A DNA stretch of 64,000 nucleotides from Diorhabda sublineata. Lineage: Eukaryota; Arthropoda; Insecta; Coleoptera; Chrysomelidae. How positions within the stretch are numbered: the first letter of the stretch is position 1; each line of letters opens with the position of its first letter. The DNA is taken from assembly GCF_026230105.1 (NCBI RefSeq), contig NC_079475.1, positions 14,710,125-14,774,124 of the forward strand, read 5' to 3'. The translations under genes and the position numbers were made by a program. Below are positions 31,892-44,827 of the stretch, in pieces. Below the pieces are notes generated by a model that was not told the DNA's origin, did no database searches, and worked only from the letters and a program-made list of their open reading frames with translations.

Positions 31892-34800
31892 TTATGGATT
31901 ATTTAGTTCTCTGCAATAGGAATCTTCTTGTGATACTTCTTTGACGTTGGAGGCCATGTATCCTAATATAACGCCTACGACTAATACTACACATAAGGTC
32001 ACAATTTGGAAATACTGGATACACTTCATGGAATTCTTCAATTCAGCTTGAGTATTTCGTAGTTCAGAAATAGATGAAGACAATGAATTGAAGTTGTTTT
32101 GATCGTTTTCAACGACTGTATTAGGCGTGGAAATGACGACGTTTCCGTTTTTGGTAACTTCACCACTTTGGATACATTTCAATCTGTGCTGATACACTTT
32201 TCTACCACCTGTGTTCTGTAAAAAAATTATTTATATTAGAAAAATTATATTAAATCAATCATCAAATATAAGAGTAAAATATTCGGTTCAATCTGAATCA
32301 CATTCTGTACTGGTATGCTTATTATAGAAGATAGATTGGGGTGATCGGGTGATAGTTTGTAGCACAGAAGCAAGAGCCAAGTTATTCAACAGAGACAGAT
32401 GTAAATAAGGCGAAAGACCACTCGGATTAGATCTTTTATTGTTGAAGGAGGTTGGAAAGGGTTTCCACAAGGCAGCTAAAACACCCACACATATTAAGAC
32501 GTCCAGACAACCAAGAAGACAAGAGTGGATAGCCAACAGGTTAATTCTTAACAAAAAGATAAGATCTCCAGAATCTCTCATAAAACTCAAGGGAGAGAAA
32601 GGAGTTTATACACAAAACTGCAACGTGAACGAGGATGAGGACCTGTCAAAATGACAGAGGGTGGTGGAATGTCCTTCTTCACATCCATCCATGAATTTAT
32701 TCGAGGGTGGATCCTTAGAGGGACGGGCTTACCCACAGCTTCCATTAGATTTTCACGCCAGGTGTGAATTTGGTTCTGTGTTTCGTTTTTTGTTTCCCCA
32801 GTGGACTTTCGTTCTCAATTGTGTGTATGGGAAGTGTGTAACATGTATGCAAATGGAGTAGAGAATTCAAAAACGGACGTACAGATTTGGATGTTTTACC
32901 CCGTCCCACCCCCCAATGAGTACTATCTCTTACCTTAATTAAAGAAACATTCGGGAGGGACGCATTTCACAACTGACAAAGAGCTGCAAGAAGAGGTTTT
33001 AAGCTATCTGCGCAGCGAGGGACAGACTTCCAAGTTTTCCAAACATGAATTATTCAATGAGATTTTTTCCATTGTGGCAAGCTTATTTTATGGATGATAC
33101 TCGTATACCAAGAAGATTCATTGATGAGATCTACTTATTCAAATAATCTCTAATTCCCTCATCATCTGTACCTTGGATACCATGAGATTGTCTTCACGAG
33201 CTGACTTATCTTATATCAGGTAAAGAGATATGGGATCTGCGATGGTTTCCAGTACTGTTGGTATTCCTCATATTACTTACTTTGATATGTTAGACTATGT
33301 GATCCTGAGTTTGACAATCATGACTTACTATCCAAATTTCTACCAGCCAAACTTTGGAATCCCTTTAGCATTTCTATGTATTTATTACAGAGAAGCTTCA
33401 CTCTATATAGAAATGTGAAAGGTCCATAACAATGCCTCACGATCAATGTATTTCAAAAAGCATTAAATTATATTCAAATGGTCAATGGATTCCAAAACAC
33501 AGATCAAATAAATATGAGTTCATTGCAAGAAATTTATTATTTTGTCATTCATTTTGTAAAGTATTGTTTTCTGTAAAAACTGATTAGTATATTAGGAATA
33601 AAGTATTTTTGTAAAAGTTAAGTTTCTGTTATTATATCAATTTACAGAGAGGGGTTGGTTTTTGTTTCCAAATAATTGGAATCTTACCTTCCACAATTCT
33701 GGCAAATCTAAATTATCTAATTCATTGGATTCCATTGGAGTACTCATTACAAGAAATTTGTCCCTGGATAATCCCCCAAGTTGAAATCCTGGTAATAATG
33801 TTACATTTACTACCGCGATTTCTCCAGGTGCCAAACACCCTGTACTCGGTTTTACTCGGAACTTTTCAGGTGAAGTTGTCTTAAGCTGAAAATACAGAAG
33901 ATTTTTTTATCACAAATTAATCTGGACATGATTTTAAAAACTTTAGCTTATCAATATAGAAACTTGTAAATTCATTATTAGACAAAAATATTTTTCAAAA
34001 CTGTGTATAAATATTCTATTACCTACTATGGAAAAATCTGAAGTTTATTTTGATTGAAATTCTTTGAGAAATTTCTGCACATTGGTGCCACAGCTTACCT
34101 TATATGATACGTGTGAAGTATCATCTGTGTTTTGTAGTTCCAAGGTACTGATGAGTTCATTAGAATCTCTGACAAATGTAATGATGCTCGGTGGAGAAAC
34201 TTTGAGGTAGCCTCCATCTGGAAATAGTACAAATTTCGTTTATTATAATTGAAATTATGTACATTCATAGAAAAAAATACTCCACAACATCTCAAGAAAT
34301 ATTATTGATCAGTATGTCAACCAACAGTTAGGACTTAGAACTTGTATTAAAGAGGTCAGATATATTATTAATACGTTGTGTAAATGTTATTTGATTGATT
34401 TGATAATAGCACATTGCAACAAAAGAATTTTTTCATTCATAAATGAAATGGAATGGAAAAGTACCAGTACAGTCTAAGCTGTGTAAGCTTACAATGCAAG
34501 CAGCAGCAGCAGATGAAGATTCCTGTCTCTCTTATACCTATTTCTTCCCATCTATTTTTTTGTTCTATCCATTTCTTTCTTGGACTATCTTGAACATCAT
34601 CACACAAAGATGGTTAACCCAGTATATTATATTATGGTTTAAAAACAAAAAATCAGTAAATTAAAAATCTACCTGTTTCGAAATATGAAACTGAAAGATA
34701 AATTTCAAAATGCTCCCTCATTTTTACTATTCGTCAGGTGGGGTACTTAGGAATTAATCGACAGTTCTGACAACTGGAGAAAGTTTAGAAAAAAATACGA

Positions 34801-37800
34801 GATTATCAACTTATATTCAAAGACTGTTTTATTGGTCAAATTGGTGGAAAAAAATTAAAAGTGAAAACAGAATGTCACACATATCTTCCCATAAAGTTTT
34901 CAATAATCATTTTGGTTTTTATAATTGAAATTATGTACAGTCATAGGAAAAATACTCCACAACATCTCAAAAAATATTATTGATCAACATGACAACCAAC
35001 AGTTGAGACTTTTTATCTTAGATGGCTTCAGTTCTTGTAGAAACCTGTATTAAAGAGTTCAGATACATTAATAAGAGATGAGATGAGATACATTAGTAAT
35101 AAGTTGTGTAAATGTTATTTGATGTTGATACTATCACATTGCAACAAAAGAATTTTTTCATTTATAAATGTGTAAAAAATTGGAAAAGTACCAGTATAGT
35201 CTAAGCTGTGTAAGTTTACGATGCAAGCAGAAATACTTTCGGGGTCAAATGAAGATACTTGTCCCTCTTATACTCATTTCTTCCTATCTATTTTTTTGTT
35301 CTATCCATTTCTTTCTTAGATTATCAAGAACATCATCACACAAAGGTGGTTAACCCAGTATATTATTATTGTTTAAAAACCAAAAATCAAATCAAATTGG
35401 TGGAAAAAATTAAAAGTGAAAACAGAATATCACACCTACTTTCCCATAAACAGTTTTCAATAATCATTTCGATTTTTATAAATGTAATTATGTACAGTCA
35501 TTGAAAAAATACTTCACAAAAAAAAACTGTTTATAATGTTATGACGATGTTACGACTACAAAGCTGCCTACAAATATGATGTAAATGAACTAATAGACGA
35601 ATACCGAATATATGTAGTTAGTTAAAAAAATATATAATTGTGAAAATTTTGAATTATAATGAAAATAATAAATATATATTATAACTTACCAGTATCTTTA
35701 TCGGCGTTATTATTTGCAGTTTGTTCTGACATTGAACCTTCGACAAAGTGAACCTGCCACAACAATATTGATTAGTTATGTTCAGCAGAAAGACATACAA
35801 GACCCGTATCAGATTACAAGGGGAAACGCAAATGTTAGCGTTACAAGGTAAAACAAGAAATCATTCTCATTAGAGATTCACTAAAATTTTAATTAAAAAA
35901 ATTAATCTACATTAAAATTTGTACTATACAAAAATCATTTGTAACAACGCGATGAGAGTAATTCAAATACAGGGTGACCAAAATACCGAAATTTAAATAT
36001 TGGTCAATGGTAATGGACAAAATTCTAAGTAGATTTATCAGTTTTGTATTCACAGTAATGAGAGTGAGGGGTCAAGCATGAAGGCATAATTTCTGCCAGG
36101 ATGAAAACGGCTTTAAAAACAATTAAAAATTAGAGTGATGAAGAACAACTCTTAATCACCCCTGGTAAAATAACACTAATCTCAATTACAAGAAGAAGAA
36201 ATATGCGAACCTACCCTTGATGGAACTCAACTAACACTCTCAAATAAAGTAAAGGTCATTTTAGTAGAATCACCAATACAAGGTGATTTCCATAGTCACT
36301 GCGACTATATGGACTTGTCACAAGCTTGTAGATAAGACATGAGGACTTAAGCTTAAGATGTTATACTAATGGTCATCAAAACAAGATCACTTACGTATAG
36401 TTTGTTTTGTAGCCGAACAATAAAAAAGACAACAGCTCAGAAAACCCTGAACAAAATTCAAAGGCTAATCTGTTTGGTTATCACAATGTCAAGATTCCTT
36501 ACTACAGCCTTAGAGGCACTGCCTCTTCTTCATCTTATAGAGGCATTTAACTGACCCCATGGGCTAATCCAGACAGAAAAATTGAACAGGAAACCTAACA
36601 AATAACCTAAGGATTTTAGAATCGACCAAAATAGCATGATGAACACAGACTTCTCAACTGTGGATTAATGAAGATCTTCCACAAGTTTGAAATGCATCTC
36701 TTTAGTATACAGATTGTTCAAGGCTATCGCAAAAAGCTGGATTGGGTATCTTTGGATCAAAATACAACCTCTCCATACTACTAGGGAAAACGTTTACTAT
36801 TTTTAGGGCAGAGTTGCTAGCAATAAACATATGTGCTCAGAAGTGTTTAAACAGAAACCTCGCTATAAAACACATTTAGATTCTCTTCAATAGGCGAGTA
36901 GTTTTGACGGTCCTGAATGAGATAATGAGATCAACAACGAACTGAACGAATGACTAAAGGATCACTGGAGTAACTGACACTCTAGGGTTAAGTCACAAGT
37001 CACTTTAGGCAGTAGCATTTTGTCAAACAGGCTTACCGCTCTACTACACAATCGGCGCTGATGACATAGTACTATTTGGAACGGATCTCGGGCGGTATAA
37101 AATATATCCAGACTTCTAACTTTTTAAATTTTCCAAGCTCATTAGTTTTTCAGATTATAATTTCATCAAGAAATGACTACTAAGTTTAGTTAACCTTTAA
37201 AATATCTTTTACAAGTGGGATTTTTAAAAAATTCGCTTTTTCGAGGAAAAATTGTTTTTTTTTGTTCAATCTGCTCCAAAGTTGCCTTTCAACTTTTATT
37301 TGGAACCTTACCTTCTTGTTATTATTCATAGACATAATTTTTTCTTCTTCGATTTTGTCTGCATCTTTTTCAGAGACTGTATCAGGTATAAAGCTAAATA
37401 CATAAGGATTTTGACCGCCCCAAGCTTTGAGGATATGTTCGGCAGGCACGTAGGTACTTATGTCTTTCTTAGATATAAATTTGATTTTTTCCACAGCTTT
37501 TTCAGGCAACCAAGTTTTAACTATTTTAAAGGCAGCTGAAAAATGAAAATTTGATTTTTAGGAACACGATATGAAACATCAAATTTGTATATTTAGTAAA
37601 GTTTTTATAATCATGAAAATTATGTTTATCAAAGTTGCAAAAACAATTTTAATTTAGTACAAAGAGTATTGACTGCCAAAAAAGGGTAAGCACTCAATGT
37701 TTGCTAACAAAAAATTTTCACACCTCAATGTTTCTTGTCACAATCAAACAGTTTTTGTCGTGGTTATTTTTTCATTTTTCATCAAATTAAACTAGGGAAA

Positions 37801-40800
37801 GCTAATTTTTGATGAACAAAAACCAATTTTCGACAAAAGAATACTAGAAAAGGCAATTTCTGAACAGCTTAAGCTTATCAAAGTATAGTTTACAAGAAAC
37901 TGAACATAGAAAAGCTAAATTTAGTACATTTAATGTTAAAGAAGTGAATTTTTGGTCATATCGAACTAAATACTCAATTTGGATGAAATTAACCTCAAAA
38001 AATGAATTTTTTATCAAATTAATCCAAGAATAATCAAATTAATGTTAGAACAACCAATTATTGATTATATAAAACTAAACAAAGCTAATATCGGTCAAAT
38101 ATAGTATATATAAGCCAGTTTTTAGGTGATTAAACATAAAAACGGCAATTTTTCATCATTTGGCCAGTTATAAGTCTTAATAAATTAAAATTAAACTGGG
38201 AAAAGTTAATTTCAGAATATATTGAATTGAAAAAACCAATTTTTGATGAAATTACAATAAAGGAACAGTTTGATCACATTTGACTAAATTGAATGTGGAA
38301 AATCTAATTTTTTATGGATGGATGGGAAAGCTTCTTCTAGCAAAATTAAATTGGAAAAAGCAAAGTTTTGACCTAATTTAAACTCAGTAATGTCCATTTT
38401 TGATTCAATTAACCAAGGAAAGCCAGTTTCTGAACAGATTAAACTTACTAAAGTAGATCTTAGACAAAAGTGGTCATAGAAAAACTAATTGTAGACCACT
38501 CAATGTTAAAGAAGTGAGTTTTTTGACATAATAAACAAAGGATAGCTAATTTTTTATGGAATTACAATAAAGAAACAAATTTTTGATCAAATCAGCTTGA
38601 TAATGCAAAGTTTTACCAAACTGGATATGGAAAATCTTCTTCTTCTTCTTGGAGATCTGTCGATCTCTTAATTCTGAAGCTGCCTCTGCATCTTTTCCTG
38701 AGAGGTGGATTGCCAACTATCTTTCCACCTTTTAGGTGGTCTCCCGGGAGGCCTTGAGCCGGGCGGGTTGTTTTCTAGGTCTATTCTCGGAAGTCTGTTC
38801 TCGTCCATCCGTCTTACATGGTTGTACCACTGCCTCTTACGTTGTCTTCCCCATCTCACAATGTCTTGTATCCCGCATTGCTCTTTGACATCTATATTTC
38901 TTACTCTGTATCTTCTTGTTTTCCCCACTATTGTTCTCAGTGTTTTCATCTCAGCATTTGTTTCGTCTTGTTGGTGTTCTCGCGGACTTCCGTGCCGTAC
39001 GTCATGATGGGTCTGATACAAGTCTTCTACAAGATTCTAATTTTGCTATCTTTGCGCATGTACGGGTTGGACCAGACTATATCACGTAGGCATCCTGATA
39101 GTGCGGATCCTTTGTTAATCTGGCTTCTTAGGTCTTTAACTGGGTCGTGGGTACTTGATATGTCTATGCCCAGATATCTGAATTGCATAACTTGTTCTAT
39201 GGGATTGTCCTCCACCACCAGCTTACATCTGAGCGGATCCTTCGCGATTGTCATAAATTTGGTTTTGCTGATAGAAATGTTCATATTGAGTTGGCGGCTT
39301 ACCAAGAAGAACTGGAAGAGTTGTCTCTGTAGGTCGTTTTCTGATTCGGCGATGATTGCTGCATCATCGGCGTAGCATTCCATACCAACTCTTTTGTTGC
39401 CCATTCTGTATCCGAGGTTGAGACATGTTACTTTGTTTATAATTTTATCCATGAGGAGATTAAACAAGAAGGGACTTAGACTGTCACCCTGTATAATTCC
39501 TCCCGGTGTTGGGATATTTTCAGTGAATTGATCTCCTACCTTAACCTTTGTTATTTAGGTTATGGATTATCTTCGTTATGTTTCCTGGTGCCTTATTTTC
39601 CATCAATATATGCAGAATGTCTTCCAACCGGACCCTATCAAACGCCTTTGTTACGTCAATAAAGCAGATATACGTTGGCATATTTTACTCTGTAGCCTTT
39701 TCTTTTTTTTGTTTTATTATGAACACTGCGACTGTTATTGACCGCCCTTTTGTAAAGCCAGGTTCTTCAGCATTCTTATTTTGTGTTTCCAGTTTTGTCC
39801 TTGGGAATACTCGTGAAAATTTTCATTACCGTATTCCTCTATAGTTTTCTGGGCAGGTTTTGGAAATGGAAAATCCATTTTAATTTAATTGAGAAAGGCC
39901 AAGTTTTGATCTAATTAAATTTAGTAAAACCAATTTTTGATTCAACAAACCAAGGAAAGCCAGTTTCTGAACAGATTAACCTTATTAAAGTAAAGTTTTG
40001 ACAAAACTGGTCATAGAAAAGCTAATTTTAGACCATTTACTGTTAAAGATGTAATGTTTCATCATATTAAACTCAGGAGAGCTCATTTTTGATGAAATTA
40101 CAATAAGGAGGCAAATTTCTGACCAAACTACAATAAAGAAGCAAATTTCTGACCAAACTACACTAAAGAAGCAAATTTCTGACCAAACTACACTAAAGAA
40201 GCAAATTTTTGATCAAATTTTCTTGATAAATCAATGTTTGACCAAACCGGATATGGAAAATCCATTGTAATGAAATTAAACCTAGATAAGCTAACTTCTG
40301 GACAAATTTAATTGAGAAAAGCCAAGTTTCAATCTAATTAGATTTATTCCCATTTTTTATGCAATAAACCAAGGAAATGCAGTTTTTTACCAAACTGAAC
40401 CTAAAAAAGTTTTTACTGAACTGAAAAGACTTTGGGATTTCTGTGTATGTATTCTAGAAATTTTCTTTTAATTTATCTCAGCAACTACTTCTTCTTTCTA
40501 TTTATTGAAAAATCTGATGAAAACAACAACTAACAATCTATAGAGGAACAAGCTTTATATGAAAATGATATCTGCCTTCATTACATACCAGTTAGCACCC
40601 AAGGCATTTCGAATATTAATATATAATTCAAAAAATATGGATAATATTCTTTAAAAAGTCCTATAAGATATTTTATAACTTCCATATCCATATTACTTAA
40701 ACCGCATCCTTCCATGTCAAAAAATATTGTGCACTGATCTCCGTTGCACTCCCTAAAAATATAAAACCAAATTAAATGTACAACGATATCATTAAATATT

Positions 40801-43800
40801 AATCATATTTCAATTTCTTTTTTCAAAAACTTTTTAAAGCATAATAGGAATATGAAAAGTATCTATATTTTTAAAAACAGTATGAATTTCAATTTTTTTT
40901 ATATTCACTTGAATCTATAGCTTTTCCTTCCAATTTTGACCATTTTAATTTTAATACAACTATATAATACATTTTCCCATATATCCCTCTAAGTTTTTCA
41001 TGACTTGATAATTTATTTTCTCCTCTTTTGAGTATCATGTATCCATTCCTCTCATGCTTACTATTTCTCAATTCCTTGTAAGTTGATTCCCCCTTCGCAT
41101 ATCATTTTTCCATTTCTCTCGTGCTTACCATTTCTCAATTCCTTATGACTTAATAATTTATTTTCACTTCCTTATCATATCAGTTTTCCATTCCTCTCAT
41201 GCTTACCATTTCTCAATTTCTTCACGATTGTTTGGATAACTTATTTTATATGTGTAGTACTCTTCTTCTCATCATTATCGTAAACATTGTTTTTAGTTTT
41301 GATGGCTTTATTGTAAAATGGTGTTAATTATATGAATATGGTCTAAATATTCTGATGAGACATACCTTTCTAATCTCTCGAACCAATATATAATACATCT
41401 CTTCAATACATCCATATCAATAGAATTTTTCGTGTGTTTTTTACACTTGAACACCAACAACTTACAATTATCGATATCAGCACCAAATATAAAAAATTGA
41501 CCCATACAAATGAAATCCATTTTGACGTTGCTTTCATTAATATCTAAAATAATTGGGGAATTCAGAAATACATTCAAGGTAAAACAAACAAACATTAAGT
41601 GAAAAAAACTGTATTAAAACAATACTTTATTTACAATGCACAAAAAAGTAAACAAATAAAAGTTTTGGCGTTTTGAAAAAATATATAGTGAGCACATAGC
41701 AACAGAAAGGTAAATGCCTTTTAGGCCCATAGCATGAAGTGATTCCCTTCCACACTTTCCTATTTTTTTCTTTTGTTTTCCAGTTTTGAAATCCTCTCTC
41801 TCTCTTAGGTCTTCCATCACCTAAGCGTTCCATCTTTTCATTGGTCTTCCTTTTTTCCTTGTTCTTCCCTTTTCTATGTCCATCATTTTTTTTTGTTGCT
41901 CTAAAATCTCTCATGCTCTATATGAGTCCCAGTCACTCTATTCTTTTGGATTTTATAATTTTGCCAAGTTCTACTCCAAATAAATTCCATAGTTGTTCTT
42001 CTCAGCACTCTTTTTTATCCCCTAGTGTCCTCATTGGTATTTTCTTTACTCATATATCTAGCTTCTCTTCCTCTACATTGTTAAGAATTCACGTTTTACT
42101 TTTGTATCTCACTTTTGGTCTTATTATTCCTTTGTACACATGTGGAGATTTTTTGGAACTTATTATCGCATTTAGTGCTTCCAATTGTTTACTTCCCTTT
42201 GTCATTCTTGCTTCTAGATTTCCTCCATCATCACGATCATCCTTGATTCCTTGATAACCACCCTAAGATATACATAACAAGATATACTAAATTGTTTTAA
42301 CCTTCTTTATATCATGAATAGAAGTAAGAAAAAATCGCACTCAAAAAGCTTCACTTGTTTCAAAAAAATGTAAATACCTGAAACATAACACTCCAAGAAC
42401 AAAGTCCCCCTTAAGAAAGCAAATAAACATGTAAAAATGAAAGATTGTTAAAAATTTATTCTTTTGAATTTAATTTAAGGTCGCACTTTTATTATAAAAA
42501 ACAGATTGTCTCATGCAACATTCAAGATTTATGATTTAAATTACAACACTGCATAAATATTTTTTTCATAGATTCATGTTTTCAAATGTAACCTACACAT
42601 AATACTAATTGAAATAATCAATAGAGCGCATAATTAAAGTTTCTTTATAAAAACTAAAAACAAAAATATTTCCTCAAATGTAACATTTATGTTTAATAAA
42701 AAGGAGCAGCTGCCTTTTCTAATGGTAATTATTTCCTAAATAAATAACTGTAGAAATTTAGTTTTTGTTGGTAATATTTAAAAATATTACCATTCACATT
42801 TTGTTCCTTTCTCCATGTTAACGAAGTCCACATCATATTGCGAGCATTTTCTATGTTCCCTTCCTGGTGCAATATGAACCTTCTTAGCCAATCATCATTA
42901 TTTTTTACTTTTTCAAAATCTTTAGGATGAATACCTGAAAAAATATTTGACTAAAAAATTTACCTTTAATAAAATTTCACACTGTGTAAAATGCAAACAT
43001 CCAAGTAAAAATCTATTATCTTAAAACTGTATGACAATGACACAAAATATTATAGTTACACTACCAGTCGAAAATTTTTGCCCACCCTACAGTTTGCTCG
43101 GTACACAACAAATAAAAACAATACGATCAATTTTGATTATCAATCTGCGCCCCTTTCCTGTTGGTGGATTTAAACCAGTAGATACATTATTTAAAAGAGC
43201 CTATTTTTGATTTTTTTTTAAGTTTCCACAGTGTGCTTGACTCAGTGCAGGGTAATCCTTACCATCTCGAACTGTGACAAGAACTTTGTCAACTGTCAAA
43301 GATTTTATTTAATACGATTTTCTATTGGGAATTTTTGTTTTCCTGGAGTTTTCTGTGCTGTTTAAAACTCGTCACATTTATCTTCTTCTAATAACATTAG
43401 TTGTTAAAGGATCGATTTTTCAGCATTTACTGGGCCCTCATACTAGAATTCACAATACCATAGTGATTTCGTCGAGTAGACAGTACAGTTAAAGCGAAGT
43501 GAACTCAGGTGAGACTTGTATTGGAAGTTGGAGCAAACCTAATGATACTTTTATTTTTACAAATAATTTTTTGTACTTGCACCCAGAAGTGGGTTTTTGG
43601 TAAATAAACAACTCACCAAATCAATATAGAAATCTTCCAACTTTATTTTGATTGGTCCATGGTTCAGATAAGACATAATTGATATTGTTTTTATTGTACT
43701 ATCTTAATAATACTATCCTTACCTATTTTTATTCTTATAAAAATATCATCAAATAATACTAAAAGACTCAAAATAATGAAAAAATATAGCTCCAACAATC

Positions 43801-44827
43801 TTATCAGAAACAATAAAAATACATATTATAAACATGAAATAATGATATAAGTTTATATACCAAAGTCTAAAGTTAAACTTGACATAGATATATTCAACTT
43901 TGATTATAATCGTGTTGTCACATTCACTGCAAGAATTCAAGCACTTGATAAAAACTTATCTATGATTGTAAAAAGTTTTGAACTTTATTTTATACATAAT
44001 AGTTAGTAGATTAATATTTTATGGACAATTTTAGTTACTAAATTTACATTTAGGTCTAATATTTATTCACTTGCTTACTAACTATCAATTTTTGAATTAA
44101 ATCCTATACTTATTTAATAAATCTCATTTAAATCTATATAATACATTTGCATACAGATAAAAGTCAAACGCCCAGTATTCATTGCTTTTATGTTTTAATT
44201 ATCTTTGATGAGTACATTGTGTCTTAGAAAAAATATAGAATAAATTTGTATGCTTAGTACTAATAAATGAGAATATATAAATTAATACTTTGTAAAAGTT
44301 CATAACAACAAGGAAAGCGTTTATTAATTTTAGAACAGATATTAAATAACACTTTCTTAACATAATAAGAATCTTATATGTAGTTAATTCAAAAATATAT
44401 TGCATTATTCTTGATAGAACAATAGTGAGGACACCTAACCATAGATACACATCTATCTCTTTGTAATTTCAAGTGGACACGTCTTTATCACTCGAAATTC
44501 AAATGAATATTAAATGGACTACTCTTGATATTCTAATAAAACTATAATCAGCTGTTCAATGTTATATATAAATGCATTACATTTCATTCAAAAGTAATAA
44601 TCTCAAGAAATGGAATGTCACTCTGATTATTCATGAATTTGTATAAATCGTATAGATTTTTTTATAAAAGTAAATAATTGAGTGTAAAATTATTGTTAAG
44701 TAGTATAAATTATTTGGGCATTGAATTAAAACTTACAGTCATTTGGTTTGGAAGCTAAATCAGCCAAAAATGCTTTTCGTAGTTCTTCAATATCACTTTG
44801 AGATACTTCTGGACGAGCTTTTGTCAT
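31892..44827 (-). CDS. MOSPD2: MOSPD2: CRAL-TRIO and MSP domain ER tail-anchored protein (9 exons)
   Basis: Nine phase-consistent exons: 44827-44737, 42934-42791, 41543-41366, 40752-40589, 37535-37312, 35753-35690, 34217-34099, 33885-33688 and 32215-31892. They give 501 residues (human protein about 518). Residues 1-80 resemble the CRAL-TRIO N-terminal helices (HPKDFEKV, WLRRFI). Residues 80-240 form the CRAL-TRIO lipid-binding domain (FFDMEGCGLSNMDM, then YILIFEMPWVL), followed by KAVEKIKFISKKDISTYVP, typical of MOSPD2. Residues 289-390 form the MSP domain (YLKVSPPSIITF, FRVKPSTGCLAPGE), which in this family binds FFAT motifs at ER contact sites. Residues 440-458 can form a short coiled coil, and 465-481 a tail-anchor membrane segment. 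All donors and acceptors are GT/AG. The poly(A) signal is at 31855-31850. The introns are unusually full of repeats, listed separately. Confidence 0.96.
32935..33060 (+). pseudogene. Mariner-like transposase C-terminal scrap in MOSPD2 intron 8
   Basis: The frame reads KKHSGGTHFTTDKELQEEVL and then SYLRSEGQTSKF, matching the LKKHLGGxxFxTDEELxEEV region that follows the last catalytic block of mariner transposases. It is antisense to the host gene. Confidence 0.65.
33400..33545 (+). repeat. Dispersed repeat, copy 1 (MOSPD2 intron 8)
   Basis: Shares TATATAGAAATRTGAAAGGTCC, a GCCT(C/A)ACGATCA block and GATTCCAAAACAC/GATCAAATAAATA with 53355-53505, in the same orientation. Probably the 3' end of a SINE or LINE. 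Confidence 0.6.
34225..35530. repeat. Tandem duplication of about 0.7 kb in MOSPD2 intron 6
   Basis: Blocks recur in the same order about 0.7 kb apart: GAAATTATGTACA (34250, 34928), ATTGCAACAAAAGAATTTTT (about 34412, 35138), CTATTTTTTTGTTCTATCCA (about 34552, 35288) and GGTTAACCCAGTATATTAT (about 34611, 35347). A third partial unit starts at about 35400 (AAAAGTGAAAACAGAAT). It starts just after exon 7 and does not include coding sequence. Confidence 0.8.
35950..37110 (+). pseudogene. LINE ORF2 C-terminus with RNase H remnant, antisense in MOSPD2 intron 5
   Basis: The plus strand reads AQKTLNKIQRLICLVITMSR followed by TTALEALPLLHLIEAF, the family LSKIQRLACLGITGAMRTTPTAALE... region. A shifted, stop-broken stretch (36800-37080) resembles the RNase H part (FRAELLAINICAQKCLNRNL). 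R1/jockey-type. Confidence 0.75.
37730..40400. repeat. Degenerate minisatellite in MOSPD2 intron 4, split by a LINE
   Basis: Diverged units built on AAAGCTAATTTTTGATCAAA and TTAAACTAGGAAA fill 37730-38635 and 39866-40400. A longer unit containing CAGTTTCTGAACAGATTAA, then GTCATAGAAAA, then AATGTTAAAGAAGTGA-like sequence recurs near 37855, 38413 and 39956. An exact 30 bp array, GCAAATTTCTGACCAAACTA plus CACTAAAGAA, starts at 40111, 40141, 40171 and 40201. Confidence 0.8.
38636..39865 (-). pseudogene. RTE-like LINE, 5' truncated, inserted in the minisatellite
   Basis: The minus strand encodes DVTKAFDRVRLEDILHILME, then MFNLLMDKIINKV, ECYADDAAIIAESENDLQRQ with an intact YADD, FMTIAKDPLRCKLVV, MQFRYLGIDISST, YKTCIRPIMTYGTEVREN and a C-terminus with IVRWGRQRKRQWYNHVRRMD and GRPPKRWKD. 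The 3' end is an (AAG)n tail. ATGGAAAAT flanks both sides (38627-38635 and 39866-39874) as a target duplication. Frameshifts break the polymerase. Confidence 0.9.
41620..42290 (-). pseudogene. LINE 3' fragment in MOSPD2 intron 2
   Basis: The minus strand reads LEARMTKGSKQLEALNAIIS, VYKGIIRPKVRYKSKTWILN, NLFGVELGKIIKSKRIEWLG (with shifts) and a basic C-terminus ending near 41627. It matches the end of RTE-like polymerases (IYKSVLRPxxLYGxETW...IKSxRxxWLGH). The long plus-strand open frame here is its shadow. Confidence 0.75.
43060..43600. mobile_element. Tc1-like terminal repeat fragment in MOSPD2 intron 1
   Basis: TTACACTACCAGTCGAAAAT followed by TTTTGCCCACC at about 43057 resembles the outer end of many Tc1 elements (CACTACCAGTCAAAAGTTTGG). 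The following 500 bases show no recognisable transposase, and the opposite end was not found. Confidence 0.5.

Noticed and set aside
38705..39375. Plus-strand frames of 100 and 185 codons
   Set aside because: Antisense shadows of the RTE-like LINE, which reads as polymerase on the minus strand.
37730..40230. CRISPR-like array because of the regular 30 bp period
   Set aside because: The four units are contiguous with no spacers and lie in a eukaryotic intron; it is a minisatellite.
41841..42254. 137-codon plus-strand frame rich in Ser and Phe
   Set aside because: It is the antisense shadow of a LINE fragment on the minus strand.
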